This document shows positions 8,600 to 19,017 of a DNA stretch of 60,876 bases, in pieces (the stretch's first letter is position 1; each line of letters begins with the position of its first letter). Origin of the DNA: Acidimicrobiia bacterium (GTDB lineage: Bacteria > Actinomycetota > Acidimicrobiia > Actinomarinales > Actinomarinaceae); assembly GCA_028376655.1 (NCBI GenBank), contig JAONAZ010000005.1:1-60876 (forward strand). Reading direction: 5' to 3'. The notes under the pieces were generated by a model that saw nothing but the letters and a program-made list of their open reading frames with translations, did not search any database and had not been told where the DNA came from. Made by a program: the position numbers and the translations under genes.

Positions 8600-10272
8600 A
8601 ATATAAAAAAGTTAAAGAAGTTCTCTTGTTTTTTTTAGTGAACGCAACTTTTTTTACTGGAGCATCTTTGTTTCTATCTACAGTTTATGACCTACAATTC
8701 TCACAAACTGATTACTTTCAAAATCAGGCTCTTTCTTATAGGGAAAAAGTTGAGGTACTAGAAGCGTCAAGGGGATCAATTTATGACAGAAATCTTAATG
8801 TTATTTCAAGTAGCGTCCAGTCTTTCAACATAGGCATAAGACCTAGTGAGGTAATAGATCAAAAACAACTTTCCGAAGTACTTTCACTATTTTTAAATAT
8901 TGATGAAATTGAGATACTGGAAGAACTTACATCCAGAAATTCGTATTTTTATCTCAAAAGAAATGTTGATTTTGACATAGGAAAAGAAATTAAAAGCTGG
9001 AATTATAAAGGTGTATATGCAGAGATATCTTCAAAAAGAATTCTTCATTCAAATTCATTAAGTAATATTGTAGGAAGAGTAGATCCAGACAATAATGGTA
9101 TAGAGGGTCTTGAACTCTATTATGATTCTCTATTAACAGGTACAAATGGTGAGCTTAGATATGAATCAGCACCTGATGGTTCATTGATACCCCAAGGTGA
9201 AATAACTACAAAACAACCCATTCATGGTGAAGATATCATACTCACTATTGATGGAGATTTACAATACCTAACCGAGAATCTTTGTGAACAGGCCTTGGTT
9301 GAAACAAAAGCCTACAACTGTTCAGTTGTATTTGCTAATGCTCGGACTGGCGAAATAATAATTTCTGCTGAAAAAAAAGCAGCTGAAACTGAAAAATTTA
9401 ACATAAATTTAATTAGTGGAAGGGCAAACTATGAACCAGGTTCTGCACTAAAAATATTTACAATAGGTTCAGCAATAGAAAATAAATTGATAAAACCAAC
9501 GACGAAATTTGAAGTTAATGATGAGATTGAAATAATTGAAGGTTCTTGTAATAAAAATTACAAAGGTAAGGATAAGGGCTGCTTCCACGATTTTCTTAAA
9601 CATGAAAGGTACACCTTATCTGTAAAGGAAATAATAGAAAGATCATCTAACGTTGGAACCATTCTTGCAACACAAACTTCAAAAATTGACGATGTAGAAG
9701 ATTTTTTAAAAAAGTTTGGGTTTTCTGAAAAAACAGGAGTTGAGTTATCGGGTGAAACAAGAGGTAAATTTACAGAATATAATACTTGCAAAACATGTTT
9801 GAGCTCTCTTTCGATTGGTTATTCAATCGATGTTTCTCAATATCAAATGGTTAAAGCTTACAGCATTATTGCAAATGGTGGCAGAGATATAGATCTAACA
9901 TTAACAAGAGGAATTATAGGAATAGAAAATAAAAATCAAATAATCTCAAATACTACATCAAACCAACTAAAAGAGTTGTTAATTAATGTAGTTGAGGGAA
10001 AAAATGGGACAGGTAAATCTCTTAGAATGGATAACTATACAATCGGTGGTAAAACTGGTACGAGTAGAACACATATTGAAGGAGTTGGTTATTCAGACTC
10101 AAGGTTCAACACATCTTTCACCGGTTTTATAGAGACGGATGAAGGTCCTGTAGTTGGCTCGGTTTTGCTATGGGGAGCATCAGTATCACAACGTTCTGAA
10201 TACGTAACAGGGGGTTCTACAGCAGCTCCAATTTTTAAAACTATTGTAAGTTACCTAGTTCCAGGTGAGTAA
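8596..10272 (+). CDS. ftsI: Penicillin-binding protein, septal transpeptidase FtsI
   Basis: SxxK (GSALK), SxN (RSSNVG), KTG (GGKTGTSR); ASRGSIYDRN N-terminal motif. Confidence 0.93.
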   Translation: MKYKKVKEVLLFFLVNATFFTGASLFLSTVYDLQFSQTDYFQNQALSYREKVEVLEASRGSIYDRNLNVISSSVQSFNIGIRPSEVIDQKQLSEVLSLFLNIDEIEILEELTSRNSYFYLKRNVDFDIGKEIKSWNYKGVYAEISSKRILHSNSLSNIVGRVDPDNNGIEGLELYYDSLLTGTNGELRYESAPDGSLIPQGEITTKQPIHGEDIILTIDGDLQYLTENLCEQALVETKAYNCSVVFANARTGEIIISAEKKAAETEKFNINLISGRANYEPGSALKIFTIGSAIENKLIKPTTKFEVNDEIEIIEGSCNKNYKGKDKGCFHDFLKHERYTLSVKEIIERSSNVGTILATQTSKIDDVEDFLKKFGFSEKTGVELSGETRGKFTEYNTCKTCLSSLSIGYSIDVSQYQMVKAYSIIANGGRDIDLTLTRGIIGIENKNQIISNTTSNQLKELLINVVEGKNGTGKSLRMDNYTIGGKTGTSRTHIEGVGYSDSRFNTSFTGFIETDEGPVVGSVLLWGASVSQRSEYVTGGSTAAPIFKTIVSYLVPGE

Positions 10273-11684
10273 TGGAAAGTTCTAGAGAAGTACAAATTTT
10301 TGATGAACTAAATATAAATTTTGATAATTTGGTAAACAGTAGCTTAGATGTGTTCGAAGATTGTATTTTGATTATTAATATGAATAATAAAGAAAAACTC
10401 AATGAATATATAAAGCAGAGTCTTGTTAAAGAACCGAAATTTGTTATAACATCTACAAATTGTGATATTGAGGCAAAAAATATAATTAAGTTTGAAAATT
10501 ATGATGATATATTTAATCATGCATTAAAAAAAATGTATCCTGAATATATTTCAAAAAATTTTTATGGGCTTACTGGGACTAATGGGAAAACTACAACTGG
10601 ACATTATTTAAAGCAACTACTTGGCAAGAAAGCATTATTTATAGGAACAACAGAGAGTAATTTATTTAAAAGTGTGACGAAGGAAGAACATTTAACAACT
10701 CCAAAATTATTTAATATATTTAAATTATTAAGAAGCAAAGAATATTCCAATATAAATGATATTGTTTTGGAAGTTTCATCCCATGCCTTGGATCAAAATA
10801 GAGTCGGAAATATCAAGTTTTTAGTTTCAGGATTTACAAATCTTTCACAAGATCATTTTGATTATCATGAAAATATTGAAAATTATTTTAAAGCTAAGAA
10901 AAAACTATTTAATAAAAAACTTTCAATGAAATATGTATATCTTAACAACGAATGGGGCAAGCGAATAAATCAGGAGGTAGACAATAAATCCCATAGTATT
11001 GGATTTGATAAAGACAATGATGTGAGTATTAGTGAAATTGCCAAAAAAAATAATAAAACCAGTATCACATTTACTATTGAAGGAAATGAATATTTAGTAG
11101 AACTTCCATTTATAGGTCCCAATGCTGAATTAAATTATTTATTAGCATTCGGAATGGCTTATTACTCGGATAAATTATCAATTAAGCAAATAATTTCAAA
11201 TACTCAAAATATAACTAACCCCAAGGGTCGGTTTGAGATGATTCCTTATGAAGAAAATAAAATATTTATAGATTACGCCCACACTCCAGCAGCAATAAAT
11301 GAGGCTATTCAGGTCGTTAGTGATAAATATGATAAAGTTGTCGTAATTATTGGAGCTGGGGGAAATAGGGATATTCAAAAAAGAAAGCTTATGGGTAATG
11401 CAGCTAATAAAGCTGATGAAATAATAATAACAAACGATAACCCGAGAAAAGAGGACCCTATGTTCATTGCAAAAGAGATTTTGTCAGGTGTTGATTTGAA
11501 CAAAAAAGTAGAAATTATATTAGATAGAAAAAAAGCAATAAAGAAAGGACTCGAATCACTTCGAGGAAATTCTGTTCTATTAGTATTAGGTAAAGGTCAT
11601 GAAAAAGTGCAAGAACTTGAAAGCGGTTCTGTAGAATTTAATGATTCAGAAATAGTAAAAAAAATAATTAAAGATATGAAATGA
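10272..11684 (+). CDS. murE: UDP-MurNAc-tripeptide ligase MurE (meso-DAP type)
   Basis: GLTGTNGKTTTGH, EVSSHALDQNRVG, IDYAHTPAAI, ITNDNPRKEDP (DNPR motif typical of DAP-adding MurE). Confidence 0.92.
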   Translation: MESSREVQIFDELNINFDNLVNSSLDVFEDCILIINMNNKEKLNEYIKQSLVKEPKFVITSTNCDIEAKNIIKFENYDDIFNHALKKMYPEYISKNFYGLTGTNGKTTTGHYLKQLLGKKALFIGTTESNLFKSVTKEEHLTTPKLFNIFKLLRSKEYSNINDIVLEVSSHALDQNRVGNIKFLVSGFTNLSQDHFDYHENIENYFKAKKKLFNKKLSMKYVYLNNEWGKRINQEVDNKSHSIGFDKDNDVSISEIAKKNNKTSITFTIEGNEYLVELPFIGPNAELNYLLAFGMAYYSDKLSIKQIISNTQNITNPKGRFEMIPYEENKIFIDYAHTPAAINEAIQVVSDKYDKVVVIIGAGGNRDIQKRKLMGNAANKADEIIITNDNPRKEDPMFIAKEILSGVDLNKKVEIILDRKKAIKKGLESLRGNSVLLVLGKGHEKVQELESGSVEFNDSEIVKKIIKDMK

Positions 11685-12739
11685 TAGCAACAATAGTTTC
11701 TGGAGGAATAAGCTTCTTATTTGTAATATTATTTACTGCTATTGGCACCAACTTATTCAAGTCGAAAAACATTGGTCAGACTATACAGGAAGAATTGAAC
11801 TTTCATGAGCATAAAAAAGGCACACCAACTATGGGTGGAGTATTTATTGCCGCTGGGACTTTTTTTGGTTTTTTAATTGCTCATATTAACTTTTGGACAA
11901 TAGGACAAGGCTTTAAGGTAGAGATTGATTATATAGTTCCAGAAGTTCTAAGTCTCTTATTATTCGCAACATTAATGGCATCAGTAGGATTTATAGACGA
12001 TTTTTTAAAAGTTCAGAAAGGAAGAAACCTTGGTCTTAGTGCAATAACTAAACTGATACTTCAAATAATAGTTGCCTCTTTCATAAGCTACTATTTTTAT
12101 ACATTGAATTTGAGCACTACGTTCTACCTCTTTAGTGGGTTTGGAATAGATATAGGAATCATTAAATGGTTTTTAATAGTCTTGTTCATTGTTGGCTTCA
12201 CAAATGCAGTTAATCTAACTGATGGATTAGATGGTTTAGTTGCAGGTACTTCTACAGTTTCATTTGGAGGAATTTTAGTAATGACCTTCTGGATATTTAG
12301 ACATCAAGGGTATTACTCGAACTTTATGAATGATTCATTCTTATCTCTAGATTTATCGATTTTGGTTTCTTCAATTGCAGGATCCTGCTTGGGATTTTTA
12401 TGGTGGAATACTAATCCAGCAAAAATAATAATGGGAGATGTAGGTTCACATTTTATAGGAGCAATGTTTCCGTTAATCTTCTTTGCAATTGGTGCAGAAG
12501 GTCTCATTTTCTTTGTCTGTATGCTGTATGTTGTTGAAGCTTTATCCGTAATTATTCAAGTAGGCTCATTTAAACTTCGTGGAACTAGAGTTTTTAAAAT
12601 GGCACCATTGCATCATCATTTTGAAATGAATAATTGGGCCGAAACAACAATAATTGTAAGATTCTGGATTATTAATGGAATATTTGTCGTAATAGCACTC
12701 GGCCTCTTTTATGGTGACTGGGTTTTATTTGGTAACTAA
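11681..12739 (+). CDS. mraY: Phospho-MurNAc-pentapeptide transferase MraY
   Basis: HEHKKGTPTMGGVFI, FIDDFLKVQKGRNLGL, NLTDGLDGL, GDVGSHFIGA, APLHHHFEM. Confidence 0.96.
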   Translation: MIATIVSGGISFLFVILFTAIGTNLFKSKNIGQTIQEELNFHEHKKGTPTMGGVFIAAGTFFGFLIAHINFWTIGQGFKVEIDYIVPEVLSLLLFATLMASVGFIDDFLKVQKGRNLGLSAITKLILQIIVASFISYYFYTLNLSTTFYLFSGFGIDIGIIKWFLIVLFIVGFTNAVNLTDGLDGLVAGTSTVSFGGILVMTFWIFRHQGYYSNFMNDSFLSLDLSILVSSIAGSCLGFLWWNTNPAKIIMGDVGSHFIGAMFPLIFFAIGAEGLIFFVCMLYVVEALSVIIQVGSFKLRGTRVFKMAPLHHHFEMNNWAETTIIVRFWIINGIFVVIALGLFYGDWVLFGN

Positions 12740-13954
12740 TTGAAATATTTAATTTTTGGATACGGCGTAACTGGTAAATCAGTAGAAAAATATTTATCTT
12801 CAAAGGGTGAAGTGTATTTTATTTATGATGACGATGAAAAAAAACTCAAAAATATCGAAGAATCAAAACTATTTGTTAAAAATAAAATAAATGAGATAGA
12901 TGAAGTAATTATTTCACCGGGAATAATACCAAATCACGAGCTTCTACAAGAATTTATATCTAAAAGGGTCTCCATAAAAACTGATATAGATATTTTTTCA
13001 AATAATTATTCCGGAAAGATAATTGGAGTAACAGGAACCAATGGAAAAACTACATTTGTAAATGAACTTACTAAATTTTTAAATTTAAATATGGTACCTT
13101 CCATTGCTTTAGGCAATATCGGTGTTTCACCACTAGATATTATTGGTAAGGATTATGAGTATGTAGTTTTAGAACTTTCAAGTTATCAATTACATTACAC
13201 TACGAAATTAAATCTTGACATTGCTGTTATTTTAAATATTTTTCCAGATCATATTGATTGGCACGATAAATTTGAAAATTATGTTAATTCAAAATTAAAA
13301 ATACTCACCTTTTTAGACAAAGAAAAAGAAGATAGAAAAATAATTGGGTCTAATACAGGAGTTATCGAAAATAATCTACCAAAAAACTCTAATCTGAATA
13401 GTTCTATAAATAAAAATGTACATGAAGAGCTCTTATTATCTTTGGGTGAGGCTGTAAAATTAATTGGAGGAGAAGATCTTTTTAATTGCTATATTAAATA
13501 CATAGAAGTCAACAAAATTAATTACCCTCACAGAATGGAACAATTCTTAAATCTTAAAAATAAAAATATATCTTTCTTTAATGATTCAAAAGCTACTAAT
13601 TATCATGCCGTAAGTGAAGCTACAAAATTATTTAGTTCTCAGGAAAGAGATTGTATTCTAATTCTTCACGGAATAACCAAAGAAACTAATAAAAATGAGT
13701 TAAATATAGATTCAATTGTTAATCACATTGTCATTCCAAAAGATATGAATATAAATCTAGGTACTAATAATGCAAACATAACCTATATAGAAAATATATA
13801 TGATATAAAAGTTACATTGCAGAATCTTCTTAGTAATAATCAAATAGTTTTATTTTCATGTGGAGGCTCAAGTTTTAATGACTTTGAAAACTATGAAGAT
13901 AGGGGCAATTATTTTAAAAAAATAGTATTAAGTATGGACATTGAAGATGCTTAA
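12740..13954 (+). CDS. murD: UDP-MurNAc-L-Ala D-Glu ligase MurD (TTG start)
   Basis: FGYGVTGKS, GVTGTNGKTTFVNEL, LELSSYQL, NIFPDHIDWH; position. Confidence 0.9.
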   Translation: MKYLIFGYGVTGKSVEKYLSSKGEVYFIYDDDEKKLKNIEESKLFVKNKINEIDEVIISPGIIPNHELLQEFISKRVSIKTDIDIFSNNYSGKIIGVTGTNGKTTFVNELTKFLNLNMVPSIALGNIGVSPLDIIGKDYEYVVLELSSYQLHYTTKLNLDIAVILNIFPDHIDWHDKFENYVNSKLKILTFLDKEKEDRKIIGSNTGVIENNLPKNSNLNSSINKNVHEELLLSLGEAVKLIGGEDLFNCYIKYIEVNKINYPHRMEQFLNLKNKNISFFNDSKATNYHAVSEATKLFSSQERDCILILHGITKETNKNELNIDSIVNHIVIPKDMNINLGTNNANITYIENIYDIKVTLQNLLSNNQIVLFSCGGSSFNDFENYEDRGNYFKKIVLSMDIEDA

Positions 13955-15050
13955 TATTAGCAACACGTTCTTTAAAAAAATGAATTTGTATTCGATTTGG
14001 TTCTTAGTTACTTTTGGTATTCTTTTACAAATTTCGGCGTCATCCGTCCAGGGACTCAATCAATATAATGATAATTTCTACTTTATAAGAAGGCACATCG
14101 CATCTTTGGTAATAGGGATAATAATTTTTAATCTAATAAAAAGTATCACGTATGAATTTATTTTAAAGTTTTCAAATATTCTCATAGTGGGTATAACAAT
14201 TTCACTAATCCTTGTATTAGCTTATGGAGTTGTTGCTGGTGGTAGTCGAAGGTGGATTGACCTAGGTCCTGTATATTTCCAACCTAGCGAATTTGCTAAA
14301 CCCATAATTATTTTGTGGGTAGCTCATAGACTTTCTGAATTAAAGAATGAGCATTCTCAAAGATACTATTTGCAAAGAGCAATATTACTTCCATTAATTT
14401 GTTGCTTTTTAATTTACTTAGAGCCTGATTACGGAACAACATTGACAATATTGGGAATATTTTTTATTCAAATAGTATTTTCTGATATTAAATTTAGATA
14501 TCCAGCAACTATTTTCTCAATATCTTTATTCCCACTTTATCTGTTTGCTAATGCTTCCGACTATAGGAGAGAAAGGATTGAAACATTTTTGACTGGAAAA
14601 TGTCAAGAAGGTGTAGATTTGCTGGGAGATTGTTTCCAATTGAACCAAAGTTGGATTGCAATTAGTTCAGGTGGGTTAACAGGACTCGGACCAGGTACAT
14701 CTAGAGCAAGGTGGGGAATGCTACCTAATGCCTATACAGACTTTATTGTTTCCATTACGGGTGAAGAGTATGGATTTATTGGTATTTTAATACTTACCAT
14801 TATATTTTTACTTCTGATAATCTCCTTTTACGGAATGGCATTAACAACTGATGATAATTTTAAAAAATTAATACTAGCTGGACTAGCTACATGGGTCGGT
14901 ATACAAACAATTTTAAACTTAGGTGGAGCTGTTGGTCTTCTGCCAATTACGGGAATAGTTCTCCCTTTTATTTCGTACGGAGGTACAGCAATGGTTTCAA
15001 TATTTATAGGATTATCCTTAGCTCATAATGAGACATCTAAAAATGAGTAA
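13941..15050 (+). CDS. ftsW: SEDS glycosyltransferase FtsW
   Basis: GSRRWIDLGPVYFQPSEFAKP, EPDYGTTLTI, FISYGGTAMVS. Confidence 0.94.
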   Translation: MKMLNISNTFFKKMNLYSIWFLVTFGILLQISASSVQGLNQYNDNFYFIRRHIASLVIGIIIFNLIKSITYEFILKFSNILIVGITISLILVLAYGVVAGGSRRWIDLGPVYFQPSEFAKPIIILWVAHRLSELKNEHSQRYYLQRAILLPLICCFLIYLEPDYGTTLTILGIFFIQIVFSDIKFRYPATIFSISLFPLYLFANASDYRRERIETFLTGKCQEGVDLLGDCFQLNQSWIAISSGGLTGLGPGTSRARWGMLPNAYTDFIVSITGEEYGFIGILILTIIFLLLIISFYGMALTTDDNFKKLILAGLATWVGIQTILNLGGAVGLLPITGIVLPFISYGGTAMVSIFIGLSLAHNETSKNE

Positions 15051-16077
15051 AAGGTATTGTTTTTTTTGTGTTGGTACAGGTGGACATGTTTTTCCAGCTA
15101 AAAACATGGTATTAATGTTGATAGAATCTGGAGTGAGTGAAGATGATATTATTGTTGTAAGTGATAATAGGGGCTTAAGGTATTTCGAAGATTTAAATCT
15201 TCATACAATCAAAAAAAATTTTTATATTTCAAATAGGGGAATCTCTGGTTACGTTGTAAACATTGGTAGGTTTATTAGAACTGTGTGGGACCTTTACACA
15301 GAACTTAAATCAAAAAAGATTAATTCTATATTCACTACAGGTGCGTATATTGCTCCGTATGCTGCATTTATAAGCTTGCTGATTAGATCGGAACTTTTCA
15401 TACAAGAACAAAATCAGTATGCTGGATTGGGCAATAAAATAGCATCATATTTTCCAAGTACTGTATTTGAATCGTTTCCGAACACAAAAAATATTAATAA
15501 TACAAACAGTATTTATACAGGACCAATTTTGAATTTAGATCTAAATTATAAAAAACAAAAAAAAGAGAGTACAAAGTTTACTATTGGAATACAGGGTGGA
15601 AGCCAAGGGTCTCAGCAAATTAATAAATTTATCTTTAGGTTTATTAATAATTTAAAGGAGTCTGAAGTTAACTTTATACACATTACTGGTCCAGAAAAAA
15701 GTAATGTAGAAAAAATAAACAAATCTTTTTATCGTGAAGTTGAATTCATAGACGATATGAATGAATATTATCATTCTATAGACTTTCAAATCTCAAGAGC
15801 TGGTGGCGGCATTTTGGAAGCTGCATTTCTTCAAATACCTCAATTGTTAATTCCATTTCAATTTGGAACAACTGCAAGGCATCAAACCCTTAATGCTAAA
15901 TATCTTACAGAGATCGGAAATGCAAAAATCGTAAATGAGTATGAACAATTTGTTGAAATATTGAATAATCTTTGTGATTTTAAAAATGGCTACTTACAAG
16001 AAAACTTTATCTTCAAAGAGATCAAAGTTGGCAATGATGATATATTTAAAATTATTACGTCAGGCAGTCATGGATAA
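15028..16077 (+). CDS. murG: UDP-GlcNAc transferase MurG
   Basis: VGTGGHVFPA, GGSQGSQQIN, ISRAGGGILEAAFLQIPQLLIPF. Confidence 0.9.
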   Translation: MRHLKMSKRYCFFCVGTGGHVFPAKNMVLMLIESGVSEDDIIVVSDNRGLRYFEDLNLHTIKKNFYISNRGISGYVVNIGRFIRTVWDLYTELKSKKINSIFTTGAYIAPYAAFISLLIRSELFIQEQNQYAGLGNKIASYFPSTVFESFPNTKNINNTNSIYTGPILNLDLNYKKQKKESTKFTIGIQGGSQGSQQINKFIFRFINNLKESEVNFIHITGPEKSNVEKINKSFYREVEFIDDMNEYYHSIDFQISRAGGGILEAAFLQIPQLLIPFQFGTTARHQTLNAKYLTEIGNAKIVNEYEQFVEILNNLCDFKNGYLQENFIFKEIKVGNDDIFKIITSGSHG

Positions 16078-17383
16078 ATACAAAAAGATATACATATTAG
16101 GCATTGGCGGAACAGGAATGAGTTCCATTGCAAAGTATCTTTCACAATCTGGGTTAACTGTAAAAGGCTACGATCAAAGAAATTCATACATTACAAATGC
16201 TCTTGAACAAGATGACGTAATAATAGATTTTATACTTGATGATATAACTTATAGGGAAGATACTCTATTTATATACTCAACAGCTTTTGATATATCTAAA
16301 ACAAATCTTGAGCCGCATTCTGAAAGCTCTAACATAATTTCCCGTCCAGAGTTTCTTAATCAGCTAACTAAGGATAAACATGTGATATGCATTACTGGAA
16401 CACACGGAAAAACTTCTACAACAGCACTACTTTCACATATATTTCATTACAACAATCAAAATGTATCTTATATATATGGAGGTGTAACTTCTTTCAGCGG
16501 AATTGGTGGACATTACGGAAAAAATAGTAACTCGCTTATTTTGGAAGCAGATGAGGCTTTTGAAACTTTTAAAAGCCTGCATATAGATGATTTACTGGTA
16601 ACTAATATTGATGAAGATCATTTAGACTATTACATAACTTACGAAAATTTAGTTGATTCATTCAAAACTGTTATTGAAAATACAAGAAATAACATAGTGC
16701 TGAATCTAGACAATTCAGAGTTAAAGAAAATGGTGCTATCAAAAAAATCATACAGCTACTCTTCGCTAGATGAATCCGATATAACTATTAAAGATTCCGA
16801 AACTATTTTACACGATGGTGTTGAATACAAGATAGAAACAAATATGATTGGGGATCACTTTAAATCTAATATTGTTGGTGCAATTTATGTAGCTTATTTA
16901 AATGGTATCTCTATTCAAGATTCTCTTATATCTATTAAACACTTTCCAGGAGTTAGAAGAAGAGCAGAATTTCTTGGAACTAGCACAGGAATAAGCGTGT
17001 ACGATGACTATGGCCACCACCCAACAGAAATTGAAGCAACCATTGCAGCTTTAAAAGATTACACTACTGGTAGATTATATGTTGTATTCCAGCCCCACAG
17101 ATACACCAGAACACTACAGCACCTCGATAAATTTAGATCTTCATTGTCAAAAGCTGATGAATCAATCGTTGTAGACATCTATCCATCTGGAGAAAAGCCA
17201 ATTCCAGGAGTTTCAAGTAAAAATCTTGCTGGTGAGAATATAAAGTATATAAAATCTATGAGATCTGTACCGAGTTATTTAAGTAATCGTGTTATCAGTG
17301 GGGATACAATTCTGACAATAGGAGCAGGAGATATTACTTTATTGGGCCCACAGATATTAAAATATTTAGATGAAAAAAAATAG
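16070..17383 (+). CDS. murC: UDP-MurNAc--L-alanine ligase MurC (ATG 16070, trimmed from 15974)
   Basis: MDKYKKIYILGIGGTGMSSIAKYL start; ITGTHGKTSTTALL, EADEAFETF, YDDYGHHPTEI, FQPHRYTR. Confidence 0.93.
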   Translation: MDKYKKIYILGIGGTGMSSIAKYLSQSGLTVKGYDQRNSYITNALEQDDVIIDFILDDITYREDTLFIYSTAFDISKTNLEPHSESSNIISRPEFLNQLTKDKHVICITGTHGKTSTTALLSHIFHYNNQNVSYIYGGVTSFSGIGGHYGKNSNSLILEADEAFETFKSLHIDDLLVTNIDEDHLDYYITYENLVDSFKTVIENTRNNIVLNLDNSELKKMVLSKKSYSYSSLDESDITIKDSETILHDGVEYKIETNMIGDHFKSNIVGAIYVAYLNGISIQDSLISIKHFPGVRRRAEFLGTSTGISVYDDYGHHPTEIEATIAALKDYTTGRLYVVFQPHRYTRTLQHLDKFRSSLSKADESIVVDIYPSGEKPIPGVSSKNLAGENIKYIKSMRSVPSYLSNRVISGDTILTIGAGDITLLGPQILKYLDEKK

Positions 17384-18230
17384 TATAAAACTATCTGAAG
17401 TTACAACCTACAAATTTGGAGGTTACTGTGATAATTTCTTTGATGTGGATGACGAATCAATCAATTCAGAAGTAAATTTTAATATCAAAGATCAAGAGTT
17501 ACTTGTTCTTGGAAACGGATCTAACTTAGTTTTTTCTGATGAAGGCTATAAGGGCACAATTGTAAAGCCGAATATAAATTTTATTAAATTAAAGGATTCA
17601 AACTCAATATTAAGCTTGGGTGCATCGACGTATCTACCAGATATTGCAAGATTCTCCAAGAATAATTCAATAGCTAGTCTTGAGTGGTTAATCGGTATTC
17701 CAGGATCTGTTGGGGGTGCCGTTAGTATGAACGCAGGCGCTTATGGATATGAATTTGCTGACCATATAAAGTCAGTGAAAATATATGATATTAAATCTAA
17801 TAAAATTGAGATTAAAGATAAAGATTATTTTGAATTTTCATACCGAACAGCAAAAAACCTAGACAATAAAATTATACTTTCAGTAGATCTTCATGTAGAA
17901 AAAGGTAACTCTCAAGAAATTCAAAAGAAAATTTCTGAAAACTTAAAGCGTAGAAAAGATACTCAACCAGCAGGTGTTTACAACGCTGGTAGCGTTTTTA
18001 AAAACCCTAAAGAAGGTTCAGCAGGATTTTTTATAGAAAATGCTGGACTAAAAGGATTTAGCATTGAAGGGGTTGAAGTAAGCCAAAAACATGCAAACTT
18101 TTTTGTTGCCAGGAAAGGTTCTAAAGCTCAATCTCTTTTTGAATTAACAAACTATGTAAAAAACGAAGTATTCAATAAATTTGATATTACACTTGAAGAA
18201 GAAATTATATTTGTTGGTAATTTTTCGTAA
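17370..18230 (+). CDS. murB: UDP-N-acetylenolpyruvoylglucosamine reductase MurB
   Basis: LGNGSNLVFSDEGYKG, GIPGSVGGAVSMNAGAYG, FSYRTA, AGSVFKNP, AGLKG. Confidence 0.94.
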   Translation: MKKNSIKLSEVTTYKFGGYCDNFFDVDDESINSEVNFNIKDQELLVLGNGSNLVFSDEGYKGTIVKPNINFIKLKDSNSILSLGASTYLPDIARFSKNNSIASLEWLIGIPGSVGGAVSMNAGAYGYEFADHIKSVKIYDIKSNKIEIKDKDYFEFSYRTAKNLDNKIILSVDLHVEKGNSQEIQKKISENLKRRKDTQPAGVYNAGSVFKNPKEGSAGFFIENAGLKGFSIEGVEVSQKHANFFVARKGSKAQSLFELTNYVKNEVFNKFDITLEEEIIFVGNFS

Positions 18231-18232
18231 TT

Positions 18233-18925
18233 ATGAATGAATTTACTCAAATTCAACTGAGAACATTTAAATCATTCTTAGTTTTTTCATTGTTAGTTTT
18301 AGTTGTATCCTTAACTTTTATTGTTACTACTTCACAGAAGTATCGTATTTCTCAAATAGATTTTGATTCTAACATCGATCTAAATTTTCAAAGTATTGAT
18401 ACATTATATGGTGATTCTATATGGTTTGTTGATGAAAATTCATTTGAAGATGTCTATAACGATAATCCAGAAATCAAGAATTTATCTATAACAAAACTAT
18501 TACCAACTAACCTATTTTTATCCGTTCAGTTATATGAAGAGTTAACAAACATTATCGATTTAAGATCGTCAATAAAAGGGGTACTAATACTCTACGAAAA
18601 TAACTATACAGTCGAGACAAAGGAAATTAGGAATTATCTACCAGTAGTGGAAATTCTAAATGGGCCAGTAGGTGATGGCTTTAATGGAGAAATAATATCT
18701 TTCTTTAAAACCCTTGATAAATATGAATATATAAACAATTTATTAAAAATTTCATATGACGGCGTCAACTTGAATGCTGCTTATGATAAAACAATCTACG
18801 AACTTGGAGATGCTTTAGACCTTGGTAGAAAGGCTTCAGTGCTTGGTAAGTATCTAAGTGAGAATAGCTGTGAAGGTATAGTTAGATTTATCACTTCAGA
18901 ATCTACAATAGAGAAATGTAAATAA
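18233..18925 (+). CDS. ftsQ: FtsQ/DivIB-like division protein
   Basis: Single N-terminal TM plus extracytoplasmic POTRA/FtsQ-like layout between murB and ftsZ; weak sequence signature. Confidence 0.75.
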   Translation: MNEFTQIQLRTFKSFLVFSLLVLVVSLTFIVTTSQKYRISQIDFDSNIDLNFQSIDTLYGDSIWFVDENSFEDVYNDNPEIKNLSITKLLPTNLFLSVQLYEELTNIIDLRSSIKGVLILYENNYTVETKEIRNYLPVVEILNGPVGDGFNGEIISFFKTLDKYEYINNLLKISYDGVNLNAAYDKTIYELGDALDLGRKASVLGKYLSENSCEGIVRFITSESTIEKCK

Positions 18926-18972
18926 TCTATACCTAAAGTATAGGTCGAGATAAAATATAATAAATTTATTTG

Positions 18973-18978
18973 TATAAT
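18973..18978 (+). promoter_or_regulatory. Possible -10 box (TATAAT) upstream of ftsZ
   Basis: TTGTATAATGG 40 nt before the ftsZ ATG; no clear -35. Perfect 6-bp inverted repeat CTATAC-CTAAA-GTATAG at 18927-18943 lies upstream. Confidence 0.4.
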
Positions 18979-19017
18979 GGTGTATTAATGATATTCTTTT
19001 TTTGAAAAAGGATTTAA

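Noticed and set aside
10272-11684. Possibility that murE is a murE-murF fusion explaining absent murF
   Set aside because: 470 aa with a single ATP-binding GTNGKTTT and one C-terminal DNPR ligase domain; no second ligase module.
18927-18943. CTATAC-CTAAA-GTATAG inverted repeat upstream of ftsZ as a terminator or regulator site
   Set aside because: Only 6 bp, AU-rich and without U-tract; could be an operator but short enough to occur by chance. Kept as a note under the promoter feature.
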